A DNA stretch of 64,000 bases from Pseudoalteromonas sp. '520P1 No. 423' (GTDB lineage: Bacteria; Pseudomonadota; Gammaproteobacteria; Enterobacterales; Alteromonadaceae): the NCBI RefSeq assembly GCF_001269985.1, contig NZ_BBZB01000001.1:2170001-2234000 (forward strand). The letters are read 5' to 3'. Shown here piece by piece: positions 55,268 through 63,472 of this stretch. A model generated the notes under the pieces. That model did not search any database. It was not told the DNA's origin and worked only from the letters and a program-made list of their open reading frames with translations. Position 1 is the stretch's first letter. Each line of letters opens with the position of its first letter. The position numbers and the translations under genes were made by a program.

Positions 55268-56533
55268 TTAAAGGTAATTCATTACTTTTTGGTCGTTGGC
55301 ATCATAATAGTGAGGCTTTCTGGCAACGATATGATGTGTACTAATTACCCTTTCTAAAAAAGCACCTTCACAATATGCAAAATAATAGTGCCAAAGTCTT
55401 TGGAAGGTATCATCAAAGCCAAATTGCTGTATTTGCTGCCAGTTATTATCGAAATTAACGCGCCAATCGTTAAGCGTTCTAGCGTAGTGCAAGCCAATAT
55501 CATCTATTTTATCTATCATCATATCGGTAGATTGCTTGATGTGTTCACTCATAATACTAATTGAAGGTAAACAACCGCCAGGGAAAATATATTTTTGGAT
55601 GAAATCGATATTCTTGCGGTACTCATCATATCTTTGATCGGCAATAGTAATTGCTTGGATCAACATCTTTCCACTGGGTTTTAGTAGATCATTGCATTGA
55701 CTAAAAAAACTAGTCATAAAATCGTGTCCTACAGCTTCAATCATTTCAATTGACACTAACTTATCAAATTGGCCCTCAAGTAATCTGTAATCTTGCTTAA
55801 GTAAAGTAATTTGGTTTTCTAAGCCTAGTTCTTTAATTTTTGTTTGAGCATATTTATATTGTTCATCAGATATGGTTGTTGTCGTGACTTTACAACCATA
55901 GTTTTGTGCAGCATGAATAGCCAGTCCACCCCAACCAGTGCCAATTTCAATTAAATGCTCGTCAGGTTTTAAATCTAATTTTTTGCAAATAATATCCAGC
56001 TTATTAGTTTGTGCTTTGTCTATAGATTGATGATTTTCATCATAAACAGCACACGAATACATCATAGTAGGGTCAAGAAAACGCGTATATAAATCATTTC
56101 CTAGGTCATAATGGGCTAAGATATTCTTTTTTGAGCCTTGTTGAGTATTAGCATTTTGAAAATGTAGTAACTTGCTTTTTATTTTTGCTAGTATGCCTTT
56201 GTTGTTTTCAACGCTATCTAAAGTTTGCTGACTTCTTGCCATTACTCTGACAAGCTGAGTTAAGTTGTTTGATGTCCATTTTTTATCTATATAAGCTTGA
56301 GCAACCTCTATACTGCCACCTCTAATAAAATCTTTATATAAACTCATGTCATGAACATTAATATGTGCTTGTAATGACGCATTTTTGTCGCCTAGCAGTG
56401 TGACATTTTTACCTTCATGGATTTCAATTTTAGCATTTGTAATTGAATTTAATGCCTTGAATACAATCTGTCTGCATTTTTTATTAAACCAACTTAGGTT
56501 GACCTCATTACTTAATGTTTGCGTAATTTCCAT
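55268..56533 (-). CDS. cfa: Cyclopropane-fatty-acyl-phospholipid synthase
   Basis: A 421-residue SAM-dependent enzyme that adds a methylene bridge to unsaturated phospholipid acyl chains, or a furan/branched-fatty-acid methyltransferase relative. The SAM motif reads LIEIGTGWGGLAIHAAQNYG near residue 184. HYDLGNDLYTRFLDPTMMYSCAVY near 136 and the YIFPGGCLPS segment near 313 are Cfa hallmarks. The ATG at 56533 follows GAGG at 5 bases; an upstream ATG at 56572 adds 13 odd residues. In singlet-oxygen regulons the CfaA relative contributes to lipid modification or repair. The gene sits directly after DUF1365. Confidence 0.92.
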   Translation of the reverse strand: MEITQTLSNEVNLSWFNKKCRQIVFKALNSITNAKIEIHEGKNVTLLGDKNASLQAHINVHDMSLYKDFIRGGSIEVAQAYIDKKWTSNNLTQLVRVMARSQQTLDSVENNKGILAKIKSKLLHFQNANTQQGSKKNILAHYDLGNDLYTRFLDPTMMYSCAVYDENHQSIDKAQTNKLDIICKKLDLKPDEHLIEIGTGWGGLAIHAAQNYGCKVTTTTISDEQYKYAQTKIKELGLENQITLLKQDYRLLEGQFDKLVSIEMIEAVGHDFMTSFFSQCNDLLKPSGKMLIQAITIADQRYDEYRKNIDFIQKYIFPGGCLPSISIMSEHIKQSTDMMIDKIDDIGLHYARTLNDWRVNFDNNWQQIQQFGFDDTFQRLWHYYFAYCEGAFLERVISTHHIVARKPHYYDANDQKVMNYL

Positions 56534-56540
56534 GTTTGCC

Positions 56541-57275
56541 TCAGCTTTTAGAATAAGGGATAAACGGCACACGTTTAAAAAATAATTTAAGTGCTTGCCA
56601 ATATATTAAAGTTAAAATTTTAAAAACCATTAAAGGTAATTTAATCCAATTTTTTATCAGGTTAACAGACGATAAAGGCTGTTTCATCAGTGCTAAATGT
56701 GCATCAAATGTCGGCTTGGTTTCACCTTCAAAATGATTAGCTATTGAAACAACAACTTTGTCCTTTGGCGTGGAAACGCGCCATTTGTACTTCATGTCTA
56801 ATTGCATAAAAGGTGACACATGAAAGGTTTTTTTTGTCATATCACTTTTTAAAATATTAATTAGATAATAATGTCTTTCGTTCCAAGGAGTATTACTTAC
56901 TTCAGCTAACATTAATTCGCATTCATCATTTTCGTTATAACAATAAAAGAAATTAACTGGGCTAAAATAGATACCTAAACAACGGCACTGGATCAACATA
57001 TATACTTTTGAACCGTCCCAATTACCACCAAGAGCCTGTACTTTACTTGCGATACGTTGTTTTAGATCGCCTAGTTCATTTATTATGTAATCTTTTTGAT
57101 TAAATTTAATTGGGCTAAATTTAGTTGTACCAAATATACTAAAGCGTTGAGATATCTGATTTATTTCATCAAGGTCAATACCAAACATAGACATTTTATA
57201 TTTGAATTTATGTAACACAGGCGCAAAACGTCGATGTAATACATGGCCGCTAAAAATACCACTATTTAAAGTCAT
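56541..57275 (-). CDS. DUF1365 protein
   Basis: A 244-residue protein of the DUF1365 family: NSGIFSGHVLHRRFAPVLHKFKYKMSMFGIDLDE at the start, YFSPVNFFYCYNENDECELMLAEVSNTPWNERHYYL in the middle, KTFHVSPFMQLDMKYKWRVSTP after it. It is almost always adjacent to a flavin amine-oxidase-like gene and Cfa, and in R. sphaeroides relatives take part in furan-fatty-acid or singlet-oxygen-linked lipid chemistry. It overlaps the upstream oxidoreductase by 4 bases. Confidence 0.9.
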   Translation of the reverse strand: MTLNSGIFSGHVLHRRFAPVLHKFKYKMSMFGIDLDEINQISQRFSIFGTTKFSPIKFNQKDYIINELGDLKQRIASKVQALGGNWDGSKVYMLIQCRCLGIYFSPVNFFYCYNENDECELMLAEVSNTPWNERHYYLINILKSDMTKKTFHVSPFMQLDMKYKWRVSTPKDKVVVSIANHFEGETKPTFDAHLALMKQPLSSVNLIKNWIKLPLMVFKILTLIYWQALKLFFKRVPFIPYSKS

Positions 57276-58534
57276 AAACTGACTCCAAAACGTTTGGCAA
57301 CACTTAAAGCACTATGAACGCCATCTTCATGAAAGCCATTTCTCCAGTATGCACCAACAAAATGCGTGTGGTTCTTACCGCATATTTCATCTCGCCTTTT
57401 TTGTGCTGCAAAACTGGTACTGTTAAAAACAGGGTGATGATAGATGAACTTTGAAATTATTTTATCTTTATCAATTAACTGTGTTTGATTGAGTGTCACA
57501 CAAAAAGTATCATCTGAGCAAATACCTTGTAATATGTTCATATTATAGGTGACGCAAGAAGGTTTATTGAGTCGTGCATCTTTGTCTTCATCTAATAAAT
57601 AGTTCCAACTTGCCCATGCATTTTTTCTTTTCGGTAGTAAGTCGGTATCTGTATGTAGGACTACTTCATTAGGGGTATAGGCAATACTGGATAGAATATC
57701 TTTTTCTTGATCCGTTGGTGACTTTAGCAGTTTTAATGCTTCATCAGAATGACAAGCAAAAATAACTTCATCAAAATGAGACACTGCATTATCTTCAAAG
57801 TGGATCTCTATGCCATTATCAGTTCTATCTACATATTTAATTTTTGAATTGAGCACAATAGAATCTTTAAACTTCGCTATCATAGGTGTAATATATTTAT
57901 ATGAGCCACCAGTGATCACATACCATTGTGGTCTGTTAGTAATGTTTAATAAACCGTGATTGTAAAAAAACTGAATAAAAAACTGTAATGGGAAAACCAA
58001 CATATCTTTTAGACTAGATGACCAGATTGCAGCGCCCATAGGCAAAATATAATTTTCGTTAAAGTTGTCAGAAAACTGATTCTCTTTTAAAAAGTCACCT
58101 AATGTTTCATCGCTGTCGATTTTGTTTTCATATAAACTGGTTGCGAGTTTGTTAAACTTTAAAATTTCTTTGATTAATAACCAAAACGAAGGTCTGAAAA
58201 GATTACGCCTTTGCGCAAATAAGGTATTTAAATCGTGGCCGTTATACTCTAATCCGTTGGCATTATTTTTTACGCTAAAACTCATTTGCGTTTCTTGCTT
58301 TGAAACACCTAATTTGTTGAGTAACTTTAAAAAGTTGGGATATGTTCTATCGTTGCAAACAATAAAACCAGTATCTATATTATAATCTTTATTATTGTAT
58401 CTTATTGGTTTTGTCGCGGTATGTCCGCCAATATAATCGTTCTTTTCAAATACAGTTATTTCATGTTTTTGATTAATTAAATGTGCAGCAGTTAGGCCTG
58501 ATATACCAGTGCCAATAATCGCTATTTTTGTCAT
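57272..58534 (-). CDS. FAD-dependent oxidoreductase (amine-oxidase fold)
   Basis: A 420-residue protein starting MTKIAIIGTGISGLTAAHLINQ with the GxGxxG dinucleotide-binding motif and the downstream E in TVFEK. Then come GGHTATKPI, DTGFIVCNDRTYPNF and late HFVGAYWRNGFHEDGVHSAL, which place it with the COG2907-type proteins of ChrR regulons. The ATG at 58534 overlaps the preceding TGA (ATGA). The chemistry is probably oxidation or desaturation of fatty acyl chains, inferred from the company it keeps (DUF1365, Cfa). Confidence 0.88.
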   Translation of the reverse strand: MTKIAIIGTGISGLTAAHLINQKHEITVFEKNDYIGGHTATKPIRYNNKDYNIDTGFIVCNDRTYPNFLKLLNKLGVSKQETQMSFSVKNNANGLEYNGHDLNTLFAQRRNLFRPSFWLLIKEILKFNKLATSLYENKIDSDETLGDFLKENQFSDNFNENYILPMGAAIWSSSLKDMLVFPLQFFIQFFYNHGLLNITNRPQWYVITGGSYKYITPMIAKFKDSIVLNSKIKYVDRTDNGIEIHFEDNAVSHFDEVIFACHSDEALKLLKSPTDQEKDILSSIAYTPNEVVLHTDTDLLPKRKNAWASWNYLLDEDKDARLNKPSCVTYNMNILQGICSDDTFCVTLNQTQLIDKDKIISKFIYHHPVFNSTSFAAQKRRDEICGKNHTHFVGAYWRNGFHEDGVHSALSVAKRFGVSL

Positions 58535-59256
58535 TTTTGAATCATCCTTAACGCTAACTTTTGCCAAATATAAAAGGGAAAAAGTGAAAAAAGCTTCATT
58601 ACGAAGGTAAAAAAGAAAGGGATATTAATTTCTGATTTATTTTTATCTATACCAGCAATAATAGAATTTGCAGCGAGTTCACTTGAAATAATACCTGGCA
58701 TAGTAAAGGTGTTTTTATCTGTTAGTGGTGTGCGAACGAACCCGGGGTTTATTACACTGACATTAATGTCATGAGGCTTTAAATCAATGCTTAATGATTT
58801 GGCTAAATAATTGAGTCCAGCTTTTGAGGCGCCATAAGCTTGTGTTCTAGTTAATGGTAAAAAAGCTGCACTTGAACTAGTGAATGCTAAATTGCCATGA
58901 GGCCTTAAATTTTTAAGCAATACCTGTAAGCAATAGCCAACAGAAATTAAGTTATTAGTGACAATTCGAGCAAATAAATGACCATCAAACTTGATTGGGT
59001 CATCTATATACTCACAATCACCTGCATTAAGAATGATGATATCTAGTTTAGGCAAGTTTACCGATGCTTGTTCTATATCTTCTAAAATTGTCACATCACA
59101 CACAAAAGAAATAATATTATGATGGCTGGCAAATGCTTTATCTAACTTATTTTTATTCCTACCTCCAGCATATACAATATTGCCTTTAGTTGCATATTGT
59201 AAAGCCAGAGCGTGGCCAATGCCTGAAGAGGCACCTGTTATTAAAATATGTTTCAT
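58531..59256 (-). CDS. Short-chain dehydrogenase/reductase
   Basis: A 241-residue SDR: NAD(P)-binding TGASSGIG at residues 7-14, NAG near 75, catalytic Ser in FTSSSAAF and YGASK near 140. A C-terminal hydrophobic stretch (FFFTFVMKLFSLFPFYIW) hints at membrane contact. It overlaps both neighbours by 4 bases inside the operon. Substrate unknown; a lipid carbonyl is plausible in this context. Confidence 0.9.
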   Translation of the reverse strand: MKHILITGASSGIGHALALQYATKGNIVYAGGRNKNKLDKAFASHHNIISFVCDVTILEDIEQASVNLPKLDIIILNAGDCEYIDDPIKFDGHLFARIVTNNLISVGYCLQVLLKNLRPHGNLAFTSSSAAFLPLTRTQAYGASKAGLNYLAKSLSIDLKPHDINVSVINPGFVRTPLTDKNTFTMPGIISSELAANSIIAGIDKNKSEINIPFFFTFVMKLFSLFPFYIWQKLALRMIQK

Positions 59257-59729
59257 TTTGCAGCTCGGTTATTTATCCAATTAATCAAACCACCTAATAA
59301 AGGAACATGCTGATAAATTAAATTACCAACATCAAAATAATCTCTATGAAAAATCACCTTTCTATCTACAACTTTTAACCTAGAGTGGCCATGTACTAAG
59401 ATCTTTTTTCCTTTGTTAAGGCCTGGATGTTGATATGTCATATCCCAGTACAAAGCAGCTTCATTTTCGCTATTAAAGCTATGAGTAATATCGAAATGGC
59501 AATATATAATATTTGTATACATTTTTTCAAAGTACTGAATCAGGTTTTTTCGACCGTTTACGGTATGCAATGGATCTTGAAAATGGATATCATTGTGATA
59601 AATCTCTTCCAATGACTTCAAATTATTTACATTAAGTTTGTTATAAGCTTCAATAAACTCATCTACCCAGCCATGATGAGGCATAAAAACATCATTAAAA
59701 TCATGAATTTTTTCGGAGTGACTATTCAT
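59253..59729 (-). CDS. SnoaL/NTF2-like protein
   Basis: A 158-residue NTF2-fold protein (FIEAYNKLNVNNLKSLEEIYHNDIHFQDPLHTVNGRKNLIQYFEKMYTN; ALYWDMTYQHPGLNKGKKILVHGHSRLKV..VIFHRDYFDVGNLIYQ), the SnoaL-like isomerase/ketosteroid family. Asp and His in the pocket are kept, so a small-molecule enzyme or binding role is possible. It follows the photolyase by 23 bases. Confidence 0.87.
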   Translation of the reverse strand: MNSHSEKIHDFNDVFMPHHGWVDEFIEAYNKLNVNNLKSLEEIYHNDIHFQDPLHTVNGRKNLIQYFEKMYTNIIYCHFDITHSFNSENEAALYWDMTYQHPGLNKGKKILVHGHSRLKVVDRKVIFHRDYFDVGNLIYQHVPLLGGLINWINNRAAK

Positions 59730-59752
59730 TAAATTGCCTTAATTTTAGTAAA

Positions 59753-61135
59753 TCAAACTCTATAAAACGCTAAAGCTTCCTCTCTAGCGTCTTTGTGATT
59801 AACAACAGGCTCAACGTATTTTTTTGATAACCCATTGCGTGATAAATATTCATGTGGAAAGTGTATTTCTTTATCAGGAATATCTTTCAGCTCAGGTACA
59901 TACATACGAATGAACTCTCCTTTGGGATCAAACTTTTTACTCTGAGTGATTGGATTAAAAATTCTAAAATAAGGTTGCGCGTCACAACCTGTGCTGGCAG
60001 CCCATTGCCAACCACCATTATTTGCTGACAAGTCGCCATCGAGTAGGTGTTGCATAAAAAAACGCTCTCCCCAACGCCAATCAATTAACAAATGCTTAGT
60101 TAAAAAACTCGCTACTATCATACGCAATCTATTATGCATCCAACCAGTGTTTATTAGTTGCCTCATTGCTGCATCAACTATCGGATATCCTGTATTTCCC
60201 TGACACCATAATTTAAAGTGTACGTCATTATTTTTCCATGGTAAATCATTGTATTTTTGTACAAAAGTCTGACTTTTACATAAATCAGGAAAATGAAAAA
60301 GCAAGTGCTTATAGAAATCACGCCATGCCAGTTCATTTATCCAAGTAAATTCGCTAGCAGCTGAATTATCTAAAATATGAGGGTGATGCGCTAATACTTG
60401 CGACAATAAATATTTAGGACTAATTGCGCCTATGGCGATATAGGGAGATAAACCCGAAGTGCCCTTAACAGAAGGAATATCACGTTGCTCTGAGTAACTG
60501 AATAATTTATTAGAAATAAAGTTTTCAATAATTGAGTCGTAAACCACATTAACAAGCGGCCATTTTTTTGAGCAAGATTTATTTGCATTAAAATGTATAT
60601 ATTGAGGAGCAGATGTATTTTGTTGCAAAAGGTGAGGGTAATCACAAATGGAACAACCATTTGCCACTAAGTACTTTAGCCAGCTATTTCTAAATGGCGT
60701 AAATACCTTATACATTTCACCACTGCCATTAAGTACTTTTCCTTTAGGAACAATGACATCTGACTCAGTCAAATTAAGCGATACACCTAGATCAATGATT
60801 GTTTTATCTCGTAGCTGTTCATTGAATTCAACTTCGCTATTCGCATATACATTTTCAATATCATTGGCTTTTACATAGGATAAAAGGCTACTTATTTGAT
60901 TGTCAAAATTACTAGCTTCTATATGAACAAGTTCAACACCTAGTGTGTTTAGTTGATTTTTTAGTAAGTTAAGGTGACGTTCTATAAAATCAACTTGTAT
61001 TGGTGCCATATCGTGATTATGCCACTGTTGAGGTGTAGAAATAAAAATGGCCTTATAAGGGCCATTTTTACTTGCTGTGGTTAATGCTGGATTATCAACA
61101 ATTCTCAGGTCTTTTCTAAACCAGACTAAATTCAT
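59753..61135 (-). CDS. phrB: Deoxyribodipyrimidine photolyase
   Basis: A 460-residue class I CPD photolyase that repairs UV-induced cyclobutane dimers using blue light with FADH- and an antenna cofactor. It has the N-terminal antenna domain (MNLVWFRKDLRIVDNPAL). The FAD domain has ELAWRDFYKHLLFHFP near 268, WCQGNTGYPIVDAAMRQL near 310, and DLSANNGGWQWAASTGCDAQPYFRIFNP near 370. Its presence in a sigma/ChrR operon is a hallmark of light and singlet-oxygen responses. The start overlaps the stop of the upstream gene by one base. Confidence 0.95.
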   Translation of the reverse strand: MNLVWFRKDLRIVDNPALTTASKNGPYKAIFISTPQQWHNHDMAPIQVDFIERHLNLLKNQLNTLGVELVHIEASNFDNQISSLLSYVKANDIENVYANSEVEFNEQLRDKTIIDLGVSLNLTESDVIVPKGKVLNGSGEMYKVFTPFRNSWLKYLVANGCSICDYPHLLQQNTSAPQYIHFNANKSCSKKWPLVNVVYDSIIENFISNKLFSYSEQRDIPSVKGTSGLSPYIAIGAISPKYLLSQVLAHHPHILDNSAASEFTWINELAWRDFYKHLLFHFPDLCKSQTFVQKYNDLPWKNNDVHFKLWCQGNTGYPIVDAAMRQLINTGWMHNRLRMIVASFLTKHLLIDWRWGERFFMQHLLDGDLSANNGGWQWAASTGCDAQPYFRIFNPITQSKKFDPKGEFIRMYVPELKDIPDKEIHFPHEYLSRNGLSKKYVEPVVNHKDAREEALAFYRV

Positions 61136-62088
61136 TAGTAACCATACCTTAGTTTTAGGTCATCAGGATAGGGTGATAAGTACACTTGCGAGTTCAAGTA
61201 TTCTTTAGTGTGCTCTCTTAGATAATGATTTATCAATGTAAGCGGCACTAATAACGGCACTAACCCTTCTCTGAATTCAGATATTTTTTCAGAGAGTTCT
61301 TGCTTTTGTATTTTGTTAAGCTGCTTTTTGAAATAACCTTGTAAGTGTTGCAAAGTATTAGAATGGCTCTTTCTATTAGATAAATGTTTTAAACCAGCCA
61401 TTAAACCCGCAATATATTGTTGTGATAGTTCATCAAGACCAATGTCTGCTCTTGCCAATAGCTTACCTAAAGATTTATACGATTGTAAATGATGGCTCAT
61501 TAAAAGATATTTATGTTGCGTATGGAACTGAATTAACTTGTGTTTAGTTAAACCAGAGGCAACCAATTCTTGCCAATGTTTATATGTATAAACCCTTATA
61601 ATGAAGTTTTCTCTTAATGGCATGTCATTTAAGCGGCCATTTTCCTCGCAAGGTAACAAAGGGTTTTTCTCCATGATTTGCTTTGCAAACAGACCTATGC
61701 CGTTTGATTCACTACCTTTACCATGGTCATAATAAACTTTTACTCTTTCCATACCGCAACTAGGGCTTTTTTGGCAAAAAATAAATCCACTGAGCTCGTC
61801 TACGTTATCTGCAACCTTACTACCAAAATTTGTAAGCGCCTCAGTGACATCACCTGACCCATCAGGTCTGCTAACGATAATCACATCATCTTTTTTTACT
61901 TGCCTTATGGTCTTTCTCGGAATTGGCAAACCAATTGCCACCTCAGGACAATAGGCTTTGTACTGTACATGTTTGCCAAGTTCTTCAGTACAAAAATGTG
62001 ATTTTTTATGGCCTTTGTCAAAACGTACCTGTTCACCTTTTACACAAGCGCTTATACCTAATGTGATGCCTGATTGTGGTATCTTCAT
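61135..62088 (-). CDS. DUF523/DUF1722 (YbgA-like) protein
   Basis: A 317-residue protein of two known modules: DUF523 (ITLGISACVKGEQVRFDKGHKKS, YCPEVAIGLPIPRKTI, FCQKSPSCGMERVKVY; conserved Cys suggest a metal or Fe-S site) and DUF1722 (about 195-310; LIQFHTQHKYLLMSHHLQSYKSLGKLLA). The same fusion is found beside phr in E. coli (ybgA). The ATG at 62088 has GTGGAGC at 7 bases; an upstream ATG at 62127 would overlap chrR by 20 bases. Role unknown; linked to photolyase across proteobacteria. Confidence 0.9.
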   Translation of the reverse strand: MKIPQSGITLGISACVKGEQVRFDKGHKKSHFCTEELGKHVQYKAYCPEVAIGLPIPRKTIRQVKKDDVIIVSRPDGSGDVTEALTNFGSKVADNVDELSGFIFCQKSPSCGMERVKVYYDHGKGSESNGIGLFAKQIMEKNPLLPCEENGRLNDMPLRENFIIRVYTYKHWQELVASGLTKHKLIQFHTQHKYLLMSHHLQSYKSLGKLLARADIGLDELSQQYIAGLMAGLKHLSNRKSHSNTLQHLQGYFKKQLNKIQKQELSEKISEFREGLVPLLVPLTLINHYLREHTKEYLNSQVYLSPYPDDLKLRYGY

Positions 62089-62107
62089 AATATGCTCCAC
62101 ATACTGA

Positions 62108-62773
62108 TTAATAAATAAAATTGCCAATAGGGTTTAAAATACGTGCGAGCCCTTTAGTAAACTGCAATGCATTGCTAGACACTGTATAACATAAACAACC
62201 ATCTTTAGTTTCTGGCTTGTGGGTGTGGCTCTTAGTTAGCCATATGAAATCACCTTTTGTATATGCACCTAACTCATCTTCAAAACTACCATCAAGTAAT
62301 AATGTTAGCTCAAAGCCTTTGTGAGTATGTGCAGGCACAGTCCCAGTTGGATCTATGTGTAATAAACTTGTATGAAGGTCACCTTCATTTAAATCTAACC
62401 TAGCACGAGATAACTTACCTAAATTCTGCCATTGTGATTGGGCTACTTTGTCAATTGCCCTAGGGATAATATACTCATGACCTCTAACATTGACTGATTT
62501 AGGTGCTACAGGCTTTTCTATATAAACTTTATCGCTTGATGTGATGCTGTCAATCATGTTCGAAAAGTCCATATCGAAATTATCAGCTGTGTTAATTTGC
62601 GAGCTAGTTGATTCAAATACCGTTGTAGATTGGCTTAGTGTTAGTTCTTCAAGTTTATCCTTACAAAGGGGACACATTTCAGCATGCATTGAGATAGCTG
62701 CACTGATAGATGCTGGTAGCTGACCTTTGACATGTAGTTCAAGTAATTCATGTTTTGGGTGGTGTGTGATCAT
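62108..62773 (-). CDS. chrR: ChrR-type zinc-binding anti-sigma factor
   Basis: A 221-residue anti-sigma factor that holds its ECF sigma factor inactive until singlet oxygen or related species appear. The N-terminal zinc anti-sigma domain shows H30, C34 and C37 (MHAEMCPLC) plus an N-terminal His (H4 or H5). The C-terminal cupin has H149, H151, E155 and H185, the same four-ligand set as R. sphaeroides ChrR. It overlaps the sigma gene by 4 bases (ATGA), giving coupled and balanced synthesis. All functional ligands appear intact. Confidence 0.94.
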   Translation of the reverse strand: MITHHPKHELLELHVKGQLPASISAAISMHAEMCPLCKDKLEELTLSQSTTVFESTSSQINTADNFDMDFSNMIDSITSSDKVYIEKPVAPKSVNVRGHEYIIPRAIDKVAQSQWQNLGKLSRARLDLNEGDLHTSLLHIDPTGTVPAHTHKGFELTLLLDGSFEDELGAYTKGDFIWLTKSHTHKPETKDGCLCYTVSSNALQFTKGLARILNPIGNFIY

Positions 62774-63393
62774 GAATCGTCTCCTAGGTGTGATTTAAGC
62801 TTACTTAATGCTGTTCTTAATCTTGATTTAACAGTACCAACCGGTATGCCCAGTTGTACTGCAATTTGTTCTTGAGATAGTTCCTGAAAATATACGCCTT
62901 TGATTATCTGCTTTTGAGCTTGCGGGAGCTTATCAACGTGCTTCATTAGATTTTTATTTAGAAGGTGATCCTCAAAATCTGCAGTGTCAAGATTCTCAGA
63001 CTCTACTAAGGGCCAAATATCTTCGCTTAGCATATCCTCTCGATTAGATTTAACTTTTCTGAGCATATCAAAAGAAACGTTTCGCATAATGGTGTACACC
63101 CAAGTAGTGACTGCACCTTTGTCGGCGTTGTACATGTGGGCTTTTTTCCAAACGTTTGTCATCGTTTCTTGCAAAAGTACGTTAGCAGAGGCCTCATTAT
63201 TCAATTGCTTTATGCCAAAGCGTATAATTTTGGGTGCAAACCAACTAAATATGTTCGAGAAGGCTTGTTTGTCTCTGGTGTCTGAAATTGAACACAGCCA
63301 GCCTTTTAATTGCTCTTTATTATCTTGCTCAAGCAATGTTTTATTTATACTCATATCAGCAATGTTTCTTGTATCATTTAATGAATGCTGCAT
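62770..63393 (-). CDS. rpoE: ECF sigma factor, RpoE/ECF11 type
   Basis: A 207-residue ECF sigma factor: region 2 (FAPKIIRFGIKQLNNEASANVLLQETMTNVWKKAHMYNADKGAVTTWVYTIMRNVSFDMLRK) and region 4 (DKLPQAQKQIIKGVYFQELSQEQIAVQLGIPVGTVKSRLRTALSKLKSHL). Its pairing with chrR and the operon content identify it as the ECF11-type singlet-oxygen sigma factor; it is not the envelope-stress sigma E of E. coli. The first 20 residues are weakly conserved, so the start could be the internal ATG at 63354. A matching promoter lies 35-60 bases upstream, suggesting autoregulation. Confidence 0.93.
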   Translation of the reverse strand: MQHSLNDTRNIADMSINKTLLEQDNKEQLKGWLCSISDTRDKQAFSNIFSWFAPKIIRFGIKQLNNEASANVLLQETMTNVWKKAHMYNADKGAVTTWVYTIMRNVSFDMLRKVKSNREDMLSEDIWPLVESENLDTADFEDHLLNKNLMKHVDKLPQAQKQIIKGVYFQELSQEQIAVQLGIPVGTVKSRLRTALSKLKSHLGDDS

Positions 63394-63428
63394 AAAAGCT
63401 ACTTAATTATTTGTCATCATAGTAGCCA

Positions 63429-63455
63429 ATACGACGTTGTTAGATAAAAAGATCA
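63429..63455 (-). promoter_or_regulatory. Candidate ECF11 promoter of the sigma-chrR operon
   Basis: On the minus strand TGATC (63455-63451), a 17-base spacer and CGTAT (63433-63429), 36 bases before the sigma start codon. TGATC is the -35 element I recall for RpoE-ChrR promoters; the -10 assignment is less certain. Confidence 0.55.
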
Positions 63456-63472
63456 AATAATTAAAAATTAAT

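Noticed and set aside
62770..63393. Assigning the sigma factor as the envelope-stress sigma E.
   Set aside because: The partner is a ChrR zinc anti-sigma factor with a cupin, not RseA, and the operon is of photo-oxidative type.
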